A DNA stretch of 26,515 nucleotides from Melioribacteraceae bacterium (lineage in GTDB: Bacteria; Bacteroidota; Ignavibacteria; Ignavibacteriales; Melioribacteraceae), in NCBI GenBank assembly GCA_015486905.1, contig WFQV01000096.1, positions 1-26,515 of the forward strand, read 5' to 3'. A program made the translations under genes and the position numbers. How positions within the stretch are numbered: position 1 is the first letter of the stretch; each line of letters begins with the position of its first letter. The notes beneath the pieces are model-generated. The model did not search any database. It saw only the letters and a program-made list of their open reading frames with translations, and was not told where the DNA came from. Of the stretch, positions 12,801 to 19,528 are shown in pieces.

Positions 12801-15800
12801 TAATGCTGAAGTTCTGATCCGAGACATCGTTAATTTCGTGGTATTGCGAATCTCTTAATCTAATTAATCCCGTGGATGTGGGATCTGATGGAACAGTCCA
12901 ATTGTAAAGCTCGGTCGCTGCGTTAACACCGGTAACAACAGTAAACCAGTTCGCACCGTTATCGGAGGAGTATTCAATATCGATTGACGGAATATTAGAA
13001 CTTTGCCATGTGATGGCGTAGGAATCCCCTACTTTTAAGGCTTCCAAACCGTTAGGCGTGGTAACACTAATATTTGCAATGGTAAAAGTACTGTTGCTTT
13101 CGTCCTTAACCGTCGGGTCGTTCTCATCGGTCAATCTTATTAAAGCCTCCGAGGTTAATGTATTCGGTACCGTCCAGGCATAGCTTTCAGTAGTAGCATC
13201 AACATTATTTGCGATATTTGTCCAAGTAGAACCGTTATCGGTTGAATAATCGATTTGAATATTTAGAATCGAGCTGATATTATTCCACGTAATTGAATGG
13301 GTTGAACCTACTTGCCAGCGCTCCCCGCCGTTGGGCGAGGTCAAACTCATACTGCCAATTGAAAATGCATTATCGCTTAAATCGTAAATGGACGTATTAC
13401 CATTATCGGTTATTTTAATAAGAGCATTGTTCGTAACCGCATTAGGTACTGTCCAGTTGTAACTTTGATTTGAAGCTGTTTCACTCGAACTAATTAAATT
13501 CCATGAAGACCCGTTGTTCGTAGAGTATTCCAGCTTAACAGTGGCAACGGACGAATAAGCCAGCCAGCGAATTGTTTGAATACTGTTGACACTGTAACTT
13601 TCCCCGCCGTTGGGAGAAATTAGATACACAGCACTTATTGTAAAATTAGAATCGCTTTCGTCGAAAATATTATCTGCGGGATTATCCGCATCGCTGATTC
13701 TTAATAACCCTTCCTGTGTGGCATTATCAGGTACCTTCCAACTATAGGAACCCGAAGAGGCAGCCGAAGAAGCAGTGATTGTATTCCAAATCAAACCGTT
13801 ATTGGTTGAATATTCTAACTTTACATTACCAACCGCCGAGCTGTTCCAGGTAATGTTAACGGTACTGTCCACCATAAAGAAATCGCCGCCGTTAGGCGAA
13901 AGCAAGTGCAATCTCTCCACATTAAAAGTATTATCGCTAATGTCAGAAATGTTCGAATTGGTAGCATCCGTTACTCTGATTAATGCTTGATTCGAAGGCG
14001 TATTTCCTATTGTCCAAGAATAATCTTTATCCGCTTGTTGATTGCTTGCCAGGGTTGTCCAATCCGTCCCGTTATTTGTCGAAAGTTCAATGTTAACCCT
14101 TGTAACATTGGAAGATGCACTCCAGGAAATAGTTTCGGTGGAATCCGTTTGAAAATGCTCGCCACCGTTGGGAGAGACAACCGACAAACTTGCAATTTTA
14201 AAAACATTGTCGCTCACATCGTAAAAAGAAGAATTAGCCACGCTGCTAAGTCTAATGATTCCTTGCGATGTAATTATTGAGGGAACAGTCCAAGTGTAGG
14301 TGTCTAATGCAGCATTGACCGAAGCGGCAACAGTTGACCAAGAGGCACCGTTGTCGGAAGAAAATTCAATTTTAACATTTGAAATCGACGAACTTGTCCA
14401 GGTAATATTTTGCGCCGTACCTGGCTTAAATCCTTCGGCACCGTTAGGAGAAGTAACTTGCAAAGAAGCAATAGTAAAATCGGAACCCGAGGTGTCTGCA
14501 ATTTCGGAACCGTACGAATCTGAAATTCTTATCCTTGCCGTTGTTGAAGAAACATTAGGTACATTCCATGTATAACTGCCGCTTGTTGCATCGGTAGCAT
14601 TTGTTATTGTAAAGAAATTATTCCCGCCGTCGGTTGAATATTGTAATCTAACGTAACTAACACTGCTTGAAGCCTGCCAGGTAATGGAATAAGTACCGGA
14701 AGCAAAAACAGTCTCTCCGCCAACAGGCGAAGTAAGAGCAACGGAGCCGATTCTAAAATCGGATGAACTTTGCGAATAAATACTTGTGTTGTCTTCATTG
14801 ATAATCTTGATTAACATCTGGCCGGAGCTTAAACTTGCCGGAATGTTCCATGAATAAGATTGGTCGGATGCTGTTACATTTTTTGCAATATCGTTCCAAG
14901 TTCCACCGTTGTCGCTACTGTACTGAATGGTAATGTTATTAATAGAAGAGTTTGCAGTCCAGGTAATATTGTGTGTTGTGCCCGCGCGCCAAACTTCCCA
15001 GCCAACCGGAGAATCAAGCGTTAATCCGGTAATGGTAATAGCATTGCTTACATCCGAAATATTAGTCCCCGTGTAATAATCTCTCACTCGGATAGTAATG
15101 TTATTGCCACTAAGATTTGAAGGAATCGACCAACTGTAGCTGCCGACAGACGCATTTGTAGCCGAAGTTATTGCATTCCACGTAGTACCACCATCGGCAG
15201 AATACTCAATAGCCACTACGGCTATACCTTTGTAAGTCCATTGTATTGTTTGCACGGTGGACGATTGCCAAACTTCACCCCCTGCCGGCGAAGTAACTGA
15301 AACATCCCCTATTGTAAAATTGTGATCGCTAACATCGTAAATATTAGGATTATCCAAACTTGTTACTTTTATTCTTCCCCTCGATGTAGGAATGTCGGGT
15401 ACGGTAACTGCATAGCTACCGGTGTTTGCTGCAACGGAAGAAATCAACTCGTTATCGAAGCTCAACCCGCCGTTCGTTGAAAGTTCAATCTTTACATTTC
15501 CGGAAATGTTAGTAGTCCAAGTAACGGTTTGAGAGGATTGAATTTGCCAACCTTCACCGCCGTTTGGTGATGTGACTTTAATACTGCTGATAGTAAATTT
15601 ATTATCGCTTTCGTCATTAACATTCGAATAATTAGCATCGCTAATTCTTACCAATACTTCGTTGGAAGGTGTGTATGGTACAAGCCATGAATAGTTACCG
15701 GAACCGGCATCAACACCGTTGTCAATTGTGTTCCAAGTAAGTCCGTTATCAATTGAGTACTCCAATAATAATCTTGTAACGTTAGTGCTTTGCCAGCTAA

Positions 15801-16551
15801 TTGTGTGGTAACTTCCCGAGAACCATTCCTCTCCGCCATTGGGAGATGTCAAGGTCAAAGAAGCGATACTGAAGGTATCGCTGTAAGCAATATTAACAGA
15901 GGGGTTGTTGATGTCCGTGATACGTAACTGTGCCGTTGCACTCGGGTTATCAGGCACAACCCAATCGAAATAACCGAGAGCGGCGTTCTCGGAGGCAACA
16001 ACATTTTCCCACAAAGAGCCGTTAGTTGTGTATTCTATTTTAATCGTTGAAATATCCGAGCTTGCTGTCCAGCGAATTCTGTAAGTATCGTAAACCTTTA
16101 ATTTATTCGCCGCCGTAGGGGTATTAACATCCAACTGGCTGATTGTAAAATTCGCAGCGCTCTGCGAAATTGACGACGGGTCGTTAACATCGTAAATTCG
16201 AATTCTCGCTTCCTTGGTTGCATTGTAATTATTATGGGAAATAGTCCATTCATATCTGCCCGTACTTGCAGGAACCGAATTTGCGATAGCTCTCCAGCTT
16301 GTACCTCCGGTTGTTGAAAGCTCTATTCTTACATATTGAATTTGGGAACTATTCCAAAGGATTGTATGCGTAGATCCGATCTTCCAAGTTTCATTACCCA
16401 CCGGCGAAAGCAGTTGAATTGACTTTGATTTGATTAAATCGGAATTCCCTTTTTTGTTAGATGCTTCTTTTGGGATTTGTGCAAAAACCAAACCCGTAAA
16501 AAGGATTAAAATCGCAAATAAATTAAAACCAAAGAATTTCCGATTTTTCAT
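889..16551 (-). CDS. Giant secreted surface protein: 50 Ig-like repeats, dockerin-like, cohesin-like and T9SS sorting domains
   Basis: 5220 residues, intact, probably 550-570 kDa. The signal peptide is cleaved at about VFA/Q25. Residues 45-4712 are 50 tandem repeats of about 93 residues. Each opens with a SPNGGE.W..G-type motif, then ITW, EYS.DNG..W, Y.W.(I/V)P, (I/V)(R/K)(I/V).D and F.I. This matches the Ig-like fold of the Kre9/KNH (Ser-Thr-rich GPI-anchored) Pfam family, often seen in long T9SS substrates. Residues about 4713-4912 hold a unique beta domain and an FN3-like segment. At 4913-4978 is a dockerin-like pair of calcium loops (DYNGDRTIDVTD, then EVNGDMELSIND). At about 4985-5122 is a cohesin-like domain. 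At about 5130-5220 is a type-A sorting domain with YQNYPNPFNPSTTIEY and a basic KTKKLLLLK end. The protein should cross the outer membrane by T9SS and remain on the surface as a long fibre or adhesin. There are only about five cysteines. GGGGA lies 11 nt before the ATG. The gene follows the barrel gene B' by 22 nt. Confidence 0.93.
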   Translation of the reverse strand: MKNRKFFGFNLFAILILFTGLVFAQIPKEASNKKGNSDLIKSKSIQLLSPVGNETWKIGSTHTILWNSSQIQYVRIELSTTGGTSWRAIANSVPASTGRYEWTISHNNYNATKEARIRIYDVNDPSSISQSAANFTISQLDVNTPTAANKLKVYDTYRIRWTASSDISTIKIEYTTNGSLWENVVASENAALGYFDWVVPDNPSATAQLRITDINNPSVNIAYSDTFSIASLTLTSPNGGEEWFSGSYHTISWQSTNVTRLLLEYSIDNGLTWNTIDNGVDAGSGNYSWLVPYTPSNEVLVRISDANYSNVNDESDNKFTISSIKVTSPNGGEGWQIQSSQTVTWTTNISGNVKIELSTNGGLSFDNELISSVAANTGSYAVTVPDIPTSRGRIKVTSLDNPNIYDVSDHNFTIGDVSVTSPAGGEVWQSSTVQTIQWTYKGIAVVAIEYSADGGTTWNAITSATNASVGSYSWSIPSNLSGNNITIRVRDYYTGTNISDVSNAITITGLTLDSPVGWEVWRAGTTHNITWTANSSINNITIQYSSDNGGTWNDIAKNVTASDQSYSWNIPASLSSGQMLIKIINEDNTSIYSQSSSDFRIGSVALTSPVGGETVFASGTYSITWQASSSVSYVRLQYSTDGGNNFFTITNATDATSGSYTWNVPNVSSTTARIRISDSYGSEIADTSGSDFTIASLQVTSPNGAEGFKPGTAQNITWTSSSISNVKIEFSSDNGASWSTVAASVNAALDTYTWTVPSIITSQGIIRLSSVANSSFYDVSDNVFKIASLSVVSPNGGEHFQTDSTETISWSASSNVTRVNIELSTNNGTDWTTLASNQQADKDYSWTIGNTPSNQALIRVTDATNSNISDISDNTFNVERLHLLSPNGGDFFMVDSTVNITWNSSAVGNVKLEYSTNNGLIWNTITASSAASSGSYSWKVPDNATQEGLLRISDADNPADNIFDESDSNFTISAVYLISPNGGESYSVNSIQTIRWLAYSSVATVKLEYSTNNGSSWNLISSSETASNQSYNWTVPNAVTNNALIKITDNGNTSIYDLSDNAFSIGSMSLTSPNGGERWQVGSTHSITWNNISSILNIQIDYSTDNGSTWTNIANNVDATTESYAWTVPNTLTSEALIRLTDENDPTVKDESNSTFTIANISVTTPNGLEALKVGDSYAITWQSSNIPSIDIEYSSDNGANWFTVVTGVNAATELYNWTVPSDPTSTGLIRLRDSQYHEINDVSDQNFSIISLKLTSPVGGEGWTIGESKRITWTHGGVSTIKIEYSSDNGTTWNTIVNNVNADDLYYNWTVPNSPSNRYFIKITDEARSNIYSMSSSNFTVGAINVTQPSSSTNWKSGTTQEIKWTATDGLNVVNLEYSTDNGSTWNTIENSVPASDQSYFWTIPGNISSATSIVRVSHGITGSEISAQSNLFTINSLQISSPNGGEYFQAGTTEKIQWSSSVVNAVDIEYSTNNGSSWHTIATSYPASNGFYNWNVPSNLSTKEGVVRIKDSNNSSILDSSDAVFTIGWVKMFIPAADSIWQSGKSYDIVWDASSSIDIVRLDYSTDMGTTSWNTITNSATAAADTFRWNIPANISSNQMQIRISDARSSLGIVQQSETFKVLTLDVVSPNGGENWQVGSTQNITWNYSSGLINLLNIYYSTDNGSSWNSIASNVSASAGSYSWTVPAAAAGNKTLIKIVNAQNTKIYDVSNSVFTINSLSVVSPVAGDEIQTGRVSKIKWTSSNISDVRIEYSTDNGTTWNTMVSSIAASLDEYDWTVPSGIATNQAKIRIYSRQDQSVQSESGLFAIKTLGLTQPSGSEIWQAGSQHNITWTSDLVTNVDIKYSTDNGANWNAIVSNLNANSGSYAWTLPSNVSSTHAFVKIFESGNTQINDSNGTAFSIGNLAVTSPVVADVWQAGRRNKIKWNSASVQNVKLEYSLDNGSTWNTIVSSMAASLGEYDWTLPANVSSAQAVIRVTAVEDPTFNNTSGVFKIKLLEVSSPNGGEVWQSGAQKQITWTAGLVNQINIYYSADNGASWTSVASNVNAASGSYNWSLPAGVTTSSALIRLIDASDNDIRDSSNASFTIGNLAVTTPIATTQWQSGKTYTIEWTNTGLNNLKIDYTTNNGTSWNNVTASVAAGLGKYSWTLPAGISSNQAKVRLTSVEDSTFTAESNLFTIKNLALTSPNGGEVWQAGTTNKIKWNAGQVNQISIYYTTDGGTLWKQLAVNVNASLGNYDWAVPSTFNTTNAYVKLIDADNSGVNDSSESAFTIGNLNITSPVASSEWQADNTYPITWTSTGVTNIKLEYSVDNGSSWKTIVNSIDAAKGSYDWTIPAGTSAAQAMVRASAVSDFTFYDNSAAFVIKRLNLTSPAGGEYWLAGTSEKVTWTAGQINLVSIYYSTDGGTTFNSIAENVNASAGSYTWNIPANVTSNAALVKIIDVNNSAVKSQSDNLFTIGILSITSPAGGDEWQAGSKKTIKWSASNAGNIDLEYSLDGTSWTPIVSVNSTVQSYDWTIPTTLSSTTAFVRATSQNSTNIRAVSPAFTIKRLELTAPNGGESWLAGSSHNITWTSGAVNSINISLSTDGGSSWSVIKSNQDATVAQYVWNIPSNISTNNALIKIEDAANTSISDSSANVFSVSSLVITYPTGGERFQEGKTYSVKWDGANTFNEVSLEYSTDGGVNWITIVNSTPAANHSYDWTVPTGIATNRARVRVIDLPNKNFASSSSDFTIENLKLTSPIGGEYLQAGKAANITWQSTLVNNLTIQYSTDAGSSWNTIVTGQSASALSYSWTIPAGVFTDKGMVRIFDEQETSNYSQSASSFRIGNVVVTSPNGGELLNAGNKTTLTWTNTSNIANVKIEYSTNSGTSWNTIIENTTADGSYDWNIPASITSDKCLIRISDAESNLGIKDQSDNPFVIDALILQSPNGGENFQVASVQKITWKSVSSITNVKLEFKDGKNGAWNLIANNVAANSGTYDWTVPNVPSDSIYVKVSDPANPTFADESAQSLRIANVALSAPNGSEKWQSGTTHDIKWSATANVDSVDLYYSPAGSNWLFIVRQKSGNASYYWTVPSTTSQTYSVKVTDSHSSGAISDTSDSRFVVSNIKITQPSQGENILAGSTLLIKWNSTSDIDTLELRYSLNNGSTWNVINRIKGTNQQYSWKVPAGISSTEALLSLRDFKYPQIADTAGMFAISASSLVLNKPNGGESIISGTTYQIKWVADASVKTLLIELSTNNGTTWSDTIANAVDASLGSYQWSVPQNLSTSAARIKISDALNPFIADSSDASFTVGGLQLIAPSGGERWQGGNTQNITWQASTNISNIKIEFSTNNGTSWQTIVSSTPANALSYAWTIPNISSNQALVKLSDVSSSAIADTSSSTFTISLLRLTSPNGGEDLQIGKNWDITWVNSSDISQVMLEYSTDGTNWKSITTQPVSASLQKYTWNVSGISCSATNYIRIYDFAYNTITDVNDANFNVKKLEITSPAGGENWQISSKQTIEWSYCNVDSVVLEYSLNNGNVWNGIDTVDASKLKYTWTLPADTSTIALVRVEDLKDPTINAVSNNFNIFTPSLSLISPNGGENFQAGKKIKIKWSSIWINALKIQYSFDNGASWTSLENSYPAESQYYYWTLPDTFTTMARVKLTDVSNGSLVDSSANPFKISRLRVLSPVGGEFWTSGSKHKIKWKSEGSILNVSLKYTLDDSTWNSIPGGNTISAAADSFVWNIGQGLSSKIAKVKVISLEGDSIEAVSPDVFKIGRISIISPSGGEILQANKYTSVQWQKTSSITSIKIDLLDVSNNTRKNIATVKDTTNYSWLVGKDLDIDSARIILSDEESNYQILDTSNVFSIRTLRITSPDSNTNWMTGTKQVIKWTRSSFIDSVKLEFSTDKGATWNPVVNKTLPASDLKYEWDVPDKISSSACYVRITDKKNTAMRDTSDLFTIYTPVLTLLSPNGGEALTSGSNVNITWNAGFVTALTIEFSSDNGATWDTLASPVNAMTGYYSWAVPNGMNTTKGLIRIRDFSDPTLTDVSDGNFKIGWIKISSPSSGAHFSTDMPMNISWTASSSVNAVDIYYSVGKDTIPIFTNLLPNMGTKVWNNLPSVATDSLKIMIFDSESKRKLFASSDFVSIVILNLSYPNGGEFLPSGGKATIKWTASSNVNRIRIRRYTNSGGWSVVAPTVSATVGSYDWQIPSTLVSDSVLIEISDVQYPSIADTSDAVFRVGSLKLVSLTNGERIREDLNYKVTWSASSNIKLVEISYKTAKGNTWTPIVVLPSDSSYNWKVPTTPSNDCYIRVRDVNNTTLYDTNSTPFTIARLKLTSPVGGEYFQAGTNRSYLIKFEKQFVNNIKLEYTKDYTASPVKWENILIPTTTGTSYEWGELKNMGLSDASTKYKIRVVDIDYPNVADTVDAPITVSYLRLVAPNGGGSEKIGTQYDVKWFVSNSTVSNVNLAIKTSKDPDYGVPINTNPIDASKLSYIWNILTKADPSVRMKIYDADHPEIYDESDSTFIISSISLTSPNGGERWQIGKTYPISWTSEYINKVILQYNLTGKEDDWLNVPNAGYQNSSSGQGTFNWTLEDGVVYASDKAKVRIISSEFSNIRDTSKSNFTIVRLKVTEPNTRIAWNNGTKQQIKWDADKLDSVRILLDLGSGKGVLPVAGPVSATKDNPYTWTIPQGIATNTAKIIVRDYKDASIADTSDTEFVIGPSPVLTVPDKYQTGMIKIIWNFDTPGEKLEISGLDWKFSNANTFSSGGLGLIVSQNQFTGPVIDDTIKWNSKAYVDKFEGFIDLRITFHSEFNVNYVLEADSVKIDNKAPDFDNKTVKITQIPFLYGWDKALISWKAAVDSSRPITVTLTSDSASLNNVGTVGDSLIVRDLRTATGYDFKITVSDYLGNSQTYSHSFTTLNLADYNGDRTIDVTDVNDFVRAWSSSDSLYGADFYPYSGELPFVEVNGDMELSINDLVAFVNMWYYDKIHLSLPKQSIGNISSVVPDERDKIKFKKGETLFNFPINISKYKNDLGSFSVKLYYDNSVFDIDSVRLNGASDAANNIALVYNDSARGIIYVDYANLSGKYDDVYSLNAQIKTNLDRFNPQDSLLMSLTGVKKSGEKILNKNVVYSIREIPNNYKVYQNYPNPFNPSTTIEYDLPEPSKVKLVLYNILGQQVGVLLNKFQKEGSYKYIFDANRIRGGLSTGVYFYRFTAGKFVKTKKLLLLK
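2416..16419 (-). repeat. Array of 50 tandem Ig-like coding repeats (about 280 bp each)
   Basis: Reading the protein from residue 45 to 4712 gives 50 consecutive units of 90-101 residues. Unit boundaries are marked by the F(T/S)I closing strand followed by L.(V/L)TSP. Three tryptophans are nearly invariant: the ITW, the one after DNG, and Y.W. Units 1-39 are regular. Units 40-50 are more divergent, with several longer ones (47 and 49 about 100 residues), more charged residues and weaker openings. No unit is interrupted by a stop or frameshift. Confidence 0.92.
8899..11673 (-). repeat. Higher-order repeat: five copies of a two-domain (about 185-residue) unit
   Basis: Units 18-27 of the array (residues 1627-2551) alternate between two subtypes. 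Even units open SPNGGE.W.AG, carry a middle strand like INIYYS.DNG, have ALIKI.D in the penultimate strand and usually end FTIGN. Odd units open with SPV or TPI without GGE, carry KLEYS.DNGSTWNTIVSS, have Y(D/S)W(T/S)LPAG and end F.IK. The strict ABAB order across ten units indicates growth by duplication of a 555-bp dimer, unlike the surrounding monomeric units. Confidence 0.8.
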
Positions 16552-16573
16552 AATAAATATCGTCCCCTAAACT

Positions 16574-17992
16574 TTAATAGTTTATCTTGATAATTGGTGA
16601 AAATATTATGTAAGTATCTCTTCTGAAAAACGGCATTTTGGCTTGTGAAATGCCGAACGAAGTAAAAAATTTGAAGTCAAGCCCTATTACATTACTAAGT
16701 AAGAAATGAGCTTTAACACCCGCATAGCCGTAACCTTTTGTAATATTGTAGCTGAATTGCGTTTCAATATCGTGAATTAAAAGTCCGGTGTATTCGCTAA
16801 GACCGAAGTCAACGCTGAACATGTGTTCAAAATTTCCCGCTGGCGAAGGATTCACTTGTTGCAAATTGCTGACATTCGGGTCGAGCAAATAATGGTAAAT
16901 ATCGTAACTTGTAAGTCCCACGGATGCATAGAACCATCCCAAATTCATTATCTCCAAAATGTCGTTGTATCTGGCAATAAAAGAAACGAAATCTCTATTT
17001 GCATAAAACTGGGATTTATAGTTCAAATGGAAATTACTTGACTTGTAAGTTGTAATTGAAAACATTCCCGTAAAAGTTAATTCCAAATTATCCAATTTAT
17101 GCGTAAACAATCTGAAAGGATTCCCGAAAACATTAAAGTAGATATTTGAGCCGGAATGGAAAATGCGTGGACCGTAAACGTCTTTGTTAAATTCAAGCAT
17201 TGTCTGTTTAACAGGGATACCGAAACCTATTTCAACCGAATAGGAAAGATAGGGTTCATTATTTTTAAGATGATCAATGTAGGAAACTTCCACGCCGGGG
17301 AAAATATCGGGGTAGTACCAACCTGGGAAAAGGATGTAATCGTTCCCCCATTTGCTGAAAAAGGAAACAAGGTATTTGTTCTTATCACTTGTGGTAATAC
17401 TCCAGAATTGTACTTTTGGGCTGAACAAGTTCAAGTATAAATCAAAGTTGTAAGCTTGCTTATTTCCGTACGGCTCTTTTGTTAAATCCGTGTAAGCGTA
17501 AAACTGCTCTTTCAAATCGTTGTAAATCGTATCGCCCAAAATATCTTTAATGAACACATAATCATTTATTGGGTCAAAGAAATACTCTCTTTTAATTTCG
17601 GGTTCTTTTGTACTGTCGATTGCCGCAACTTTGGTTTCTTTAAAAAATCTTAATCGGTCAATTTCGTCGTCGTAATATCGCTTTCTAAGTTCAATAAATA
17701 CATCGCCGGCGTAAATATCTTGAGTCATTTTAAGTAATTCTTCTCTTGTCGGCTTTCTGCCGTTTATTAACAAGCCATTATTAACAATGAAACGGTTGTA
17801 AATTTCGCGTACGTAAATAGGGTCGGTAACATACCACTTGTTTTTCAAATCGTTAAACGCTGTGGTATTGTATTCCAGGTTCCTGTAAATTTTTTCCAGC
17901 CGCTGGATTTTTAAACTATCGCTTTCCTTTTGGGCAAAAAGGTTTGCGATAAACAAGAAAGCAAAAACTATTGTAAAAATTTTAATATTCAT
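16574..17992 (-). CDS. Secreted protein with N-terminal helical domain and predicted outer-membrane beta-barrel (cassette protein B')
   Basis: 472 residues. Signal peptide with cleavage at about LFA/Q21. Residues 38-113 are a helical block nearly shared with the gene at 19529-20929: NLEYNT.AFNDLKNKW, VREIYNRFIV and LRKRYYD(D/N)EI. The rest, from about residue 165, alternates hydrophobic and polar strands rich in Tyr and Phe, and ends IFSPIIKINY. A terminal aromatic residue is typical of outer-membrane barrels. A second shared block is FNLYL.L..P.V.FWS followed by NKYL and KWG. It starts 14 nt after the stop of A'; no strong Shine-Dalgarno is visible, so it may be translationally coupled. I do not recognise the family: it lacks the usual PorP/SprF and GldN signatures. 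Position between a motor-like pair and a T9SS substrate suggests an outer-membrane part of the same machine, by inference. Confidence 0.8.
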   Translation of the reverse strand: MNIKIFTIVFAFLFIANLFAQKESDSLKIQRLEKIYRNLEYNTTAFNDLKNKWYVTDPIYVREIYNRFIVNNGLLINGRKPTREELLKMTQDIYAGDVFIELRKRYYDDEIDRLRFFKETKVAAIDSTKEPEIKREYFFDPINDYVFIKDILGDTIYNDLKEQFYAYTDLTKEPYGNKQAYNFDLYLNLFSPKVQFWSITTSDKNKYLVSFFSKWGNDYILFPGWYYPDIFPGVEVSYIDHLKNNEPYLSYSVEIGFGIPVKQTMLEFNKDVYGPRIFHSGSNIYFNVFGNPFRLFTHKLDNLELTFTGMFSITTYKSSNFHLNYKSQFYANRDFVSFIARYNDILEIMNLGWFYASVGLTSYDIYHYLLDPNVSNLQQVNPSPAGNFEHMFSVDFGLSEYTGLLIHDIETQFSYNITKGYGYAGVKAHFLLSNVIGLDFKFFTSFGISQAKMPFFRRDTYIIFSPIIKINY

Positions 17993-18006
17993 TTGTTCAA
18001 CCCGAA

Positions 18007-19521
18007 TTAAAAGCCAAATCGATAATTTAGACCAATCATAGTACTTTTATCATTTTCCCATTCTCTAACTTTTCTGAAAAGAGGTTCCGTAATGTAAGTA
18101 GCGGTAAATCTTACTACATGATTCGGTTTCAACTTTAATAACTGCAGCCAAAAATCAAATTTCAGGACACTGTCGTAAAGTCGCACATTCGCTGCAAAAA
18201 GCTGGTTGCCTTTAGGCACAAAATTGATAAAAAGTTTCAAATACGGTTGGAACTGATTATACACAACTTGCGTTGTTAACCCCTTGTAATAAATAGCCTT
18301 ATTGACATTAAATCTTCCTATCCCAAAATCGAACCTCATTCTCAAATCTCTTTCCTGGTTCGTATTCCAATAGAAAGACATTGTTGCAAACCATTGAGTA
18401 AAAGAAAAATAGGCATAAGAACTATCCGGTCGCCCGAACTTGACATAAGGATTATCATAATTTCCCGTTCCCGAGGCGAAATAAAAATGGAGGAAGGGCA
18501 AACCAAAAGCACGTGTTGCCTTGGCATCCACTACAACTCCCGAACCTACATTTAATCGAGGTCTATCTGAAAAGATAAACGGCAAATTTGTAGCAAGGGA
18601 AGCTGTGTTTAGTCTGAAGCGCCCAAGTATTTTAGCGTCAATAATAAAATCTTTTCTTAAATTTCTTCTCGCTCCCGAAAGGAAGATCAACGAACGAATT
18701 CCGAGACTCATTGTCATGTTTTGAAACGGTAGTAAATTCAGCAACCCGTTAGTGAAATTTATTTCCGTGCTAATTGAGTTATTGTCCCATTGCATATAAT
18801 CTTTGTAGAAAAACGTAAGTGTCGAAAAATCATAACTTACTTTAAAGGGACTATTGCCCCCTGCCCTTTTGGAACCTGGACGAATAAATCTTCCACCCGC
18901 ACCTATCTTTTTCTGCTCCTTCGGGTACATATGCTTACTATTAACGTACTGAAAGTTTAGGAAATCAAGATTGTCCGGTGCCGAAATTCCTTTACTCTTA
19001 TGAATGTTCTTATCGACGTGAATTTTCAACAAACTCTTAGGCTGCTCTTCTTTCATTAACTCTTTTACTTTATTAAGCAATTTGTTGTAAATCTTCCTAT
19101 GATTAAAGTAAAGATCCTGAATATCCTCAAAATTGAGAACTACTTCAACCTTAGGCTGAGCTTCCGCTACGGATTGAAAAAACTTTTGTCCCCCTTGCGC
19201 GGAAGGGGGTGTTACTTTTTTAATAAGCAATAATACGGGGTCGTTGAAATCAATGTTCTCGGGTAAAATGATAAATTGATATTCAACTCCTTCAACCAAA
19301 TCAAAATCGTAAACGCTTCCGTCTTTTTTAGGAATGCCCTGAAAAGGTTTTACATCTTCAGCTTTTAAAGGCGCAAAAGTTACTTCCAATAAATTTAAAT
19401 AAGTATTGTCTTTTTTTATCTTCTCTTCTATTTTGGCAAATAATTTTTCTACCGTTTGCCCCTGGGCAAAATAGGGCAGAAGAAATATTATTAAGACAAT
19501 ACTCCTCAGAATACTTTTCAT
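18007..19521 (-). CDS. Secreted protein with N-terminal soluble domain and predicted outer-membrane beta-barrel (cassette protein A')
   Basis: 504 residues. Signal peptide ends near residue 19-22 (YFAQGQ). Residues about 23-165 form a mixed helical and beta domain (VEKLFAKIEEKIKKDNTYL, later GVEYQFIILPENI). A conserved DNLDFLNF motif sits at 183-190, exactly where it occurs in the paralogue at 20932-22437. From about residue 225 to the end the protein alternates strands and turns and finishes GLNYRFGF, with terminal Phe, as expected for an outer-membrane barrel. Other blocks shared with the paralogue are LLNLLP, R.FGLPF, N(Y/F)DNPY and MSFYW. The start lies 7 nt after the stop of gene B, continuing the operon. 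The function is unknown; it is the second copy of an A-B gene pair duplicated as a unit. Confidence 0.8.
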   Translation of the reverse strand: MKSILRSIVLIIFLLPYFAQGQTVEKLFAKIEEKIKKDNTYLNLLEVTFAPLKAEDVKPFQGIPKKDGSVYDFDLVEGVEYQFIILPENIDFNDPVLLLIKKVTPPSAQGGQKFFQSVAEAQPKVEVVLNFEDIQDLYFNHRKIYNKLLNKVKELMKEEQPKSLLKIHVDKNIHKSKGISAPDNLDFLNFQYVNSKHMYPKEQKKIGAGGRFIRPGSKRAGGNSPFKVSYDFSTLTFFYKDYMQWDNNSISTEINFTNGLLNLLPFQNMTMSLGIRSLIFLSGARRNLRKDFIIDAKILGRFRLNTASLATNLPFIFSDRPRLNVGSGVVVDAKATRAFGLPFLHFYFASGTGNYDNPYVKFGRPDSSYAYFSFTQWFATMSFYWNTNQERDLRMRFDFGIGRFNVNKAIYYKGLTTQVVYNQFQPYLKLFINFVPKGNQLFAANVRLYDSVLKFDFWLQLLKLKPNHVVRFTATYITEPLFRKVREWENDKSTMIGLNYRFGF

Positions 19522-19528
19522 ATCGAAT

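Noticed and set aside
2534..15839. Many plus-strand and off-frame open reading frames of 60-182 codons inside the giant gene, for example 5105-5653 (+) and 12292-12693 (+)
   Set aside because: They are antisense or frame shadows of the repeated coding sequence. They recur at the same place in successive repeats, have no signal, domain or ribosome-binding site, and overlap a clearly coding 15.7-kb frame.
2416..16419. CRISPR array or non-coding satellite as explanation of the periodic sequence
   Set aside because: The period is about 280 bp, it keeps one open frame for 5220 codons, and the similarity is at protein level with synonymous divergence; there are no short direct repeats with unique spacers.
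16552..16573. A separate promoter or terminator between the barrel genes and the giant gene
   Set aside because: The gap is 22 nt, just enough for a ribosome-binding site (GGGGA); no hairpin or promoter can be supported.
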